NCBI GenBank assembly: GCA_031281685.1
Contig: JAITFA010000187.1
Span: 1-10,138, forward strand
Origin: Treponema sp.
Lineage (GTDB): Bacteria; Spirochaetota; Spirochaetia; Treponematales; Breznakiellaceae
Reading direction: 5' to 3'
DNA: 10,138 nucleotides
The position numbers were made by a program, and so were the translations under genes. Below the pieces are notes generated by a model, which was not told where the DNA came from, did not search any database, and saw nothing but the letters and a program-made list of their open reading frames with translations. Position 1 is the first letter of the stretch. Every line of letters starts with the position of its first letter. Shown here piece by piece: positions 6,176 through 10,138 of this stretch.

Positions 6176-7048
6176 CTAGTACTGGGCTTTTTGGTGCATG
6201 ATTTCCAACTGATCCATAATCGCGTCCACAGCCGCTTGTTTCTTATCCTCGACACCTTCTTTCATGCGGGCGGCGTTTCTGAACTCAGTGCAGGAAAGCA
6301 CCGGTCCTGCGGTGAAACGAACCTGCCCTTCACTCACATAGTCATCCATCATGTCTTCGTCCGACCCCGCGTCTCCGCGCCGCACATGTAACAATTCGCC
6401 GTTGATGGCGACTAGGCACATATAGTCAAAGGACTTGATATAGGAATCAATCTCGCGCACTCCCCGTTTAGTTCCGGGGTCCCAAGGGCGGTAGCGCGTT
6501 CCTGCGGGGAACACCAGCACGAGTTTACCCTTTTTCTTGATGTCGAGCAGGGCTTTCATAGCCGCGTGGTTAATGGCGTTCATGCGGGCAAGCTCGTCGC
6601 GGTCTTTTTCGCTGTCCAGGCTCTGCAAGGAACGGCTTGGGTAGATCACGAGTCGCGTGTACGCGCCGGTGAAGGCGGCCACTGTAGGGCTGGATTCATT
6701 CAGCTTGACGCCTGCGATGGCCACAAGCGCGGCAGCCACTTCCTTGCCGCGCTCGGAATCCCTCCGCAGCAGGTACGAAAACAGCGGCAAGTCGAGGTTA
6801 CTGTAATGCTCAAGCAAGAGGAGGCACGACTTGCCTTCCCTCGCCTTGTCAAGCAGAGCGGAAAGATGTTCCATCCCCATAATGCCGGAACCCGGAAGGA
6901 TAAGCGAATCAATGATACGGTCAATGTAGGGAATCGTCTCTTCCTGTCCCTCCTGATAAACATTGTGTTCGTCTATCACCGTAGATGACTTTGATGAGGC
7001 CACAACCTTCTTGATAATATCCTGAAAAGCGGAACTTAACTCTTCCAT
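6176..7048 (-). CDS. PlsC-type phospholipid/glycerol acyltransferase (LPLAT superfamily)
   Basis: A 290-residue protein of the lysophosphatidic acid acyltransferase superfamily. The catalytic H-x4-D motif is HYSNLD at residues 81-86, in the context LLLLEHYSNLDLP. The substrate-binding block appears as FPAGTRYRP at 180-188, with Ala in place of the usual Glu of PEGTR. A positively charged stretch (TKRGVRE) follows. The likely job is adding an acyl chain to a lysophospholipid or glycerol phosphate at the inner face of the cytoplasmic membrane; the acceptor cannot be told. There is no clear membrane-spanning segment, unlike many PlsC proteins, so the protein is probably peripheral. The N-terminal 60 residues before the motif are charged and unassigned. 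AAGGA lies before the ATG in the 10-base gap after the lipoprotein gene, so the two are almost surely cotranscribed. It closes the minus-strand cluster. Confidence 0.85.
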   Translation of the reverse strand: MEELSSAFQDIIKKVVASSKSSTVIDEHNVYQEGQEETIPYIDRIIDSLILPGSGIMGMEHLSALLDKAREGKSCLLLLEHYSNLDLPLFSYLLRRDSERGKEVAAALVAIAGVKLNESSPTVAAFTGAYTRLVIYPSRSLQSLDSEKDRDELARMNAINHAAMKALLDIKKKGKLVLVFPAGTRYRPWDPGTKRGVREIDSYIKSFDYMCLVAINGELLHVRRGDAGSDEDMMDDYVSEGQVRFTAGPVLSCTEFRNAARMKEGVEDKKQAAVDAIMDQLEIMHQKAQY

Positions 7049-7058
7049 AGAGCTATCC

Positions 7059-7301
7059 TTACTTCTTTATATTTTGCAGCAACTCTTCAGCGGCTTTACT
7101 CGCATCTTCCAGCACGTCAGACGCGCCCTGTTTTAGGTCTTTCGCCGCGTCTGAAGCCTCCCGCTGTATATCTTTCGCCGCTTGCGAAGCCGCTCCCTTG
7201 ATCTCATCAAGTTTTTTTGCGGTTGGGTCTTTATTTGAACAACCGGCTAACACAAAAGCCGCAAGGCTGCACATAACGAGTAATTGAACTATTCGTTTCA
7301 T
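7059..7301 (-). CDS. Small lipoprotein with four 11-residue amphipathic repeats
   Basis: 80 residues. A signal peptide (MKRIVQ followed by a hydrophobic stretch) ends in the lipobox LAGC, with the lipidated Cys at 21. After a short linker, residues 36-79 form four 11-residue repeats, for example GAASQAAKDIQ (36-46) and REASDAAKDLK (47-57), becoming less regular towards the end. The Ala/Lys/Asp/Glu pattern resembles apolipoprotein-like or LEA-like helices that lie along a membrane or pack as a coiled coil. A membrane-anchored helical rod or tether is the simplest picture; function is unknown. I chose the ATG at 7301 over a TTG at 7313 because it gives a normal signal peptide and overlaps the pepT stop codon by four bases (ATGA). 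A GGGGG stretch lies five bases upstream. The acyltransferase gene follows after ten bases. Confidence 0.85.
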   Translation of the reverse strand: MKRIVQLLVMCSLAAFVLAGCSNKDPTAKKLDEIKGAASQAAKDIQREASDAAKDLKQGASDVLEDASKAAEELLQNIKK

Positions 7302-8539
7302 CTTTTCCCCCAAAGTGTAACAAGCTCGACGACCACTTTACAGGCCGCCGTCATATCAGAAACCGACGCCCATTCAAGGCGACTGTGCGCGTTACGCCCG
7401 CCGGTGAAGATGTTTGGCGTGGGTATGCCAAGCTGGGTGAGCCGGGAGCCATCGGTTCCGCCCCGAATCGGGTGATGTATGCACGGTATGTTCAAGTTGG
7501 CGAGCGCCTCCTTGAGTATGTTCAGGGTTTCCGGCTTTTCGTCGAGTTTTTCTTTCATGTTAAAATACTGAGGCTTGGCGCTCACCGTAACCTTGCTGCC
7601 GGGGAACTGGGCTTCCACGGCTTTGGCGAATGTTTCCAGCGCCGCGACCCGCCGTTCAGCGCCAGCGCGGTCAAAGTCGCGGATATACACCTGAAGCGAG
7701 GCAGTTTCCATGTTGGCGTTGATGTTCATGGGGCAGTAATAGCCGTAATACCCATCAGTGGCTTCCGGGCTTTCCACGCGTGGCAGCATAAGCGCAAAGG
7801 TTGAAGCCATAACCGTTGGGTTAAGCATACGCCCACGCGCCACACCCAAGTGTATGGCTTTGCCAACAAACTGGATATTCGCCTCATAAGCATTGAAACA
7901 CTCGGAATCAATCCCTCCTAAGGGACCGCCGTCCAAGGTATAGCAGGCAACTGATTTCACCCGCTCCACTGGAAAACCAGCAAGCCCCGCGCCGACTTCT
8001 TCATCAGGAGTAAAGAACAACTCGATTGGCCCATGCGTGATTTCAGAATGACGAAGCAGGTACTCCGCTGCTCCCATGATCTCGGCAATACCAGCCTTGT
8101 CGTCTGCGCCCAACAGCGTGGTTCCATCGGTATGAATGATTGCCCTGCCCTCGTGGGCTGCCAGATCAGGGTCAAGCGCCGGATCAAGCGCCGCGCCATC
8201 CGCAAGAACTATTCGCTTGCCATTATATGCATTAACAAGTTGGGGTTTCACGTCTTTGCCCGACACATCGTCTGCTGTATCAAGATGCGCCATAAAACCA
8301 ACACACGGGCGCGTCTCTTGTCCCACCGTGGCAGGGATACGGGCAATCACATAACAATGGTCGGTCAGTTCAACATCTCTGACCCCCAAACCCCGCAGCT
8401 CTTCGACAAGAGCCTTAGCGAGGTCCCATTGGCCGGCTGTTGACGGCGTTTCGTCCCTGTGCCGAGCGCTTGTCGTCCAATACCGGACATACTTCAAAAA
8501 CCGGTCTACCACTAAACCAGTGAATTCATCGTTATTCAT
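7298..8539 (-). CDS. pepT: Peptidase T, zinc tripeptide aminopeptidase (M20B)
   Basis: Removes the N-terminal residue from tripeptides in the cytoplasm. With the ATG at 8539 it has 413 residues, close to E. coli PepT (about 408). The M20 metal ligands are all present: His85 in MAHLDT, Asp146 in GADDKAG, the Glu pair 180-181 in FTPDEEVG (one is the catalytic base, the other a zinc ligand), Asp203 in YTLDGG, and His385 near the C-terminus in GGRNAHSR. TTLLGADDKAGIAEIM (140-155) and PIRGGTDG (357-364) are strong PepT signatures. His230, in AIHLGVARG, matches the dimer-contact HPG position of the family, with Leu for Pro. An in-frame GTG at 8602 would add 21 residues that do not belong to the family; neither start has a clear Shine-Dalgarno, so the start is somewhat uncertain. 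It overlaps the lipoprotein start by four bases. Confidence 0.95.
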   Translation of the reverse strand: MNNDEFTGLVVDRFLKYVRYWTTSARHRDETPSTAGQWDLAKALVEELRGLGVRDVELTDHCYVIARIPATVGQETRPCVGFMAHLDTADDVSGKDVKPQLVNAYNGKRIVLADGAALDPALDPDLAAHEGRAIIHTDGTTLLGADDKAGIAEIMGAAEYLLRHSEITHGPIELFFTPDEEVGAGLAGFPVERVKSVACYTLDGGPLGGIDSECFNAYEANIQFVGKAIHLGVARGRMLNPTVMASTFALMLPRVESPEATDGYYGYYCPMNINANMETASLQVYIRDFDRAGAERRVAALETFAKAVEAQFPGSKVTVSAKPQYFNMKEKLDEKPETLNILKEALANLNIPCIHHPIRGGTDGSRLTQLGIPTPNIFTGGRNAHSRLEWASVSDMTAACKVVVELVTLWGKR

Positions 8540-8611
8540 GGTTGTAGTATGCAGGATAAGCGGCGGCGCGTAAAGAGACTGCCGGTACTCAAACAAGCTC
8601 ACCCAGCACAG

Positions 8612-8628
8612 AGTAGCGCCGCGCTACT
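8612..8628 (-). terminator. Hairpin just after ychF
   Basis: A perfect 7-bp inverted repeat with a 3-base loop (AGTAGCG, then CGG, then CGCTACT on the minus strand) begins six bases past the ychF stop codon. No T-run follows, so it is at best a weak or factor-aided terminator; it could also protect the ychF message end or lower read-through into pepT. It lies ahead of both possible pepT start codons. Confidence 0.45.
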
Positions 8629-8633
8629 TCGGT

Positions 8634-9761
8634 TCAGACGTTGAATTTGAAGAATATTACATCGCTGTCGCGTACCACGTATTCCTTGCCCTCAATTCGG
8701 TACTTACCAGCCTCTTTGATCTTTGCCTCACTGCCATACTGTAACAAGTCTTCGTAGGAATAGACTTCGGCTTTGATAAAGCCCTTTTCAAAATCCGTGT
8801 GTATGACACCGGCAGCCTTAGGCGCGGTGTCTCCCGCGTGAATCGTCCATGCGCGGCACTCGTCCGCGCCCGCAGTGAAGAACGTTGACAGCCTCAAAAG
8901 CCGGTACGCCGCGTGAATGAGCGCGGAAAGGCCTGATTCCTTCAAGCCAAGCTCATCAAGAAACGCCTGCTTATCCGCCGCGTCTTCAATGCCCACAAGT
9001 TCAGCCTCATATTTGCCGCAGATTGCCACTACTTCCGCGCCTTCGCTCTTTGCCCTCATCAGCGCCTTTTCTATATGCGTGCCGGCAAGCGCCCCCTTGA
9101 GATACGAGCGCATACCCGCCTCGTCAACATTGCACACATACAACTGTGGTTTCATCGTGATGAAGTGGCAATCGTATACCGCGGCCTTTTCGTCATCGCT
9201 CAGGATAACCGAGCGTGCGGGTAATCCGTTTTCCAGCGCCGGTTCGATCTTGTCCAGCGCGGTCAGCGCCAGCGCGGTAGTCTTCTGCTCTGCCTTTGCC
9301 TGCCCCTTGAGGGCGCGCGCAGCCCGCTCCCGCCGTTTCGTCAGCGTGTCGAGGTCAGCCAGCGCCAGCTCTATGGCGATGGTTTCCATGTCCGAGACAG
9401 GGTCAATCCTGTTATTGACATGGACAATGTCTGGATCATCGAAACAGCGCACCACATGGGCAATGACCCCTACTTCCCGAATGTGCGACAGAAACTGATT
9501 GCCCAGCCCCTCGCCCTTTGACGCGCCCTTCACCAGCCCCGCAATATCGACAAACTCCACAGTTGCGGGAACAACCCGTTGTGGTTTGAAGATTTCAGCC
9601 AGCTTCGCCAGCCGCATGTCTGGCACGCTGACAATGCCCACGTTTGGGTTAATCGTACAGAAGGGGTAATTCGCCGCCTCTGCCGGCGCGTTACTCAGCG
9701 CCGAAAAAATCGTTGACTTACCCACATTGGGAAGCCCCACTATCCCACAGTTAATCGCCAT
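8634..9761 (-). CDS. ychF: YchF/Obg-family P-loop ATPase
   Basis: A 375-residue, near-universal translation-associated P-loop protein that prefers ATP over GTP. The G domain shows the Walker A loop GLPNVGKS at 9-16, TINPNVGIV switch I at 36-44, the DIAG G3 motif at 72-75, and NVDE at 211-214 in place of the GTP-specific NKxD, which is the change known to give YchF its ATP preference. Between them lies a helical domain (about 125-200) of charged heptad-like sequence. The C-terminal TGS domain covers about 280-375, with TFFTAGADECRAWTI and FEKGFIKAEVYSY. Length matches E. coli YchF (363). In other bacteria it binds ribosomes and responds to oxidative stress. AGGAA lies four bases before the ATG. 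A large repeat array stands 26 bases upstream, and pepT follows downstream after a hairpin. Confidence 0.97.
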   Translation of the reverse strand: MAINCGIVGLPNVGKSTIFSALSNAPAEAANYPFCTINPNVGIVSVPDMRLAKLAEIFKPQRVVPATVEFVDIAGLVKGASKGEGLGNQFLSHIREVGVIAHVVRCFDDPDIVHVNNRIDPVSDMETIAIELALADLDTLTKRRERAARALKGQAKAEQKTTALALTALDKIEPALENGLPARSVILSDDEKAAVYDCHFITMKPQLYVCNVDEAGMRSYLKGALAGTHIEKALMRAKSEGAEVVAICGKYEAELVGIEDAADKQAFLDELGLKESGLSALIHAAYRLLRLSTFFTAGADECRAWTIHAGDTAPKAAGVIHTDFEKGFIKAEVYSYEDLLQYGSEAKIKEAGKYRIEGKEYVVRDSDVIFFKFNV

Positions 9762-9787
9762 TATATTCCTGCCTTTTTATCCTTAGT

Positions 9788-9937
9788 TAGCGCATCGCAG
9801 CACCCCTCGCTAAGCCTGCGCAGCACCCTGCGATAGCGCATCGCAGCACCCCTCGCTAAGCCTGCGCAGCACCCTGCGATAGCGCATCGCAGCACCCTGC
9901 GCTAAGCCTGCGCAGCACCCTGCGATAGCGCATCGCA
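9788..9937. repeat. Tandem array: 3.3 copies of a 46-bp unit built from two 23-bp halves
   Basis: Full units lie at 9788-9833, 9834-9879 and 9880-9925, with a 12-base partial copy at 9926-9937. Units 1 and 2 are identical; unit 3 differs at two adjacent bases. Each unit is two related 23-bp halves: the decamer CGCAGCACCC recurs six times with starts at 9796, 9819, 9842, 9865, 9888 and 9911, exactly 23 bases apart. Four of the six extend to the dyad CGCAG-CACC-CTGCG. The unit junctions carry a second dyad, TGCGATAGCGCATCGCA, at 9829-9845, 9875-9891 and 9921-9937. The unit length is not a multiple of three and no long reading frame runs through it, so it is not coding. It ends 26 bases before the ychF start codon and could lie in the ychF leader RNA. 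There are no unique spacers, so it is not a CRISPR array. Confidence 0.95.
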
Positions 9938-9953
9938 CTGTTCTATAACGTGT

Positions 9954-9975
9954 CGCGTTACCGCCATATAACGCG
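9954..9975. repeat. Inverted repeat between the edge gene and the tandem array
   Basis: CGCGTTA (9954-9960) and TAACGCG (9969-9975) form a perfect 7-bp stem with an 8-base loop. It lies 31 bases beyond the stop codon of the gene at the right edge, a natural place for a 3'-end hairpin, but no T-run follows on the minus strand. Its sequence is distinct from the neighbouring array. Confidence 0.45.
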
Positions 9976-10006
9976 GCTTGTTACTGTGCCACACTCTTTT
10001 ACACAC

Positions 10007-10138
10007 TTAATCCACTTGCCGTCCCGCGTGTTTTTTATGATTAAAGCGGGTGACGTGCTTCTGCCACTCCTTCTTGTGTTGCAGAAACGCCGACTTGCTT
10101 TCCACAAAGGCGCTTTCCTTCTTGAACGTAAGGTAATG
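10007..10138 (-). CDS. C-terminal end of an unrecognised Lys/His-rich protein, cut by window edge
   Basis: The minus strand is open from the right edge to a TAA at 10007-10009, giving 43 residues with no start inside the window. The segment is rich in Lys and His with spaced Phe and Trp (for example HKKEWQKHVTRF) and ends in GRQVD. It looks like a basic helical tail of a longer protein and suggests nucleic-acid or membrane contact only in the loosest sense. I recognise no family. It has the same orientation as ychF and is separated from it by 245 bases holding the repeats, so separate transcription is likely. With only 43 codons, chance openness cannot be fully excluded. Confidence 0.45.
   Translation of the reverse strand, partial: HYLTFKKESAFVESKSAFLQHKKEWQKHVTRFNHKKHAGRQVD

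Noticed and set aside
8917..9498. A 193-residue plus-strand Ser/Ala-rich frame
   Set aside because: Antisense to ychF; its composition is what the reverse complement of ychF codons produces.
9788..9937. CRISPR array
   Set aside because: The units abut directly with no unique spacers, the copies number just over three, and no cas gene is near.
10007..10012. DnaA-box-like sequence near TTAATCCACTT
   Set aside because: It mismatches TTATCCACA and stands alone; no cluster of boxes or AT-rich unwinding region is present.

Overview
The window holds ten genes that can be followed in sequence plus the tail of an eleventh; nine of the ten and the tail lie on the minus strand and only one gene is on the plus strand. 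The organism looks like a two-membrane bacterium, most plausibly a spirochaete of the Treponema type. The reasons are a sugar-binding protein whose signal peptide ends in a '..LFAGG' cleavage region with no lipobox cysteine (so a free periplasmic protein), a small lipoprotein with a classical LAGC lipobox, a phosphofructokinase of the G104/K124 type, and a soluble-looking PlsC-type acyltransferase. The assignment comes from remembered resemblance, not from a search, and the species is not called. Base composition looks close to balanced, slightly GC-rich, and even along the window; nothing in it looks recently acquired.

Left half (1-5268, minus strand): a sugar uptake and breakdown locus read from right to left. 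It starts with 6-phosphofructokinase, then after an 85-base gap carrying a 7-bp-stem hairpin come a cytoplasmic GH43-type glycosidase, two MalF/MalG-type permeases and an extracellular solute-binding protein that runs off the left edge. The likely logic is import of a short pentose-containing oligosaccharide, intracellular cleavage by the GH43 enzyme, and entry of the sugar into glycolysis. No ATP-binding subunit is present, so the transporter probably shares one encoded elsewhere.

Middle (5269-6175): a 197-base divergent region with an extended -10 promoter leads to a single plus-strand gene of the DUF4867 family, a cupin-like protein of unknown function. It ends tail to tail with the next minus-strand cluster across a 62-base gap that contains an imperfect two-tier inverted repeat.

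Right half (6176-9761, minus strand): ychF (a universally conserved P-loop ATPase), pepT (tripeptidase), an 80-residue lipoprotein with 11-residue repeats, and a PlsC-type acyltransferase. The last three are packed as an operon, with a 4-base overlap and then a 10-base gap. Upstream of ychF is the most unusual sequence in the window: a 150-base tandem array with a 46-bp unit made of two related 23-bp halves, each carrying the decamer CGCAGCACCC in strict 23-bp phase. Beyond it a small dyad and the last 43 codons of an unrecognised Lys/His-rich protein reach the right edge.

I see no tRNA, rRNA, CRISPR array, insertion sequence or phage gene. I do not see a convincing new multi-gene system. The repeat array and the lipoprotein/acyltransferase pair are the parts most worth a second look.
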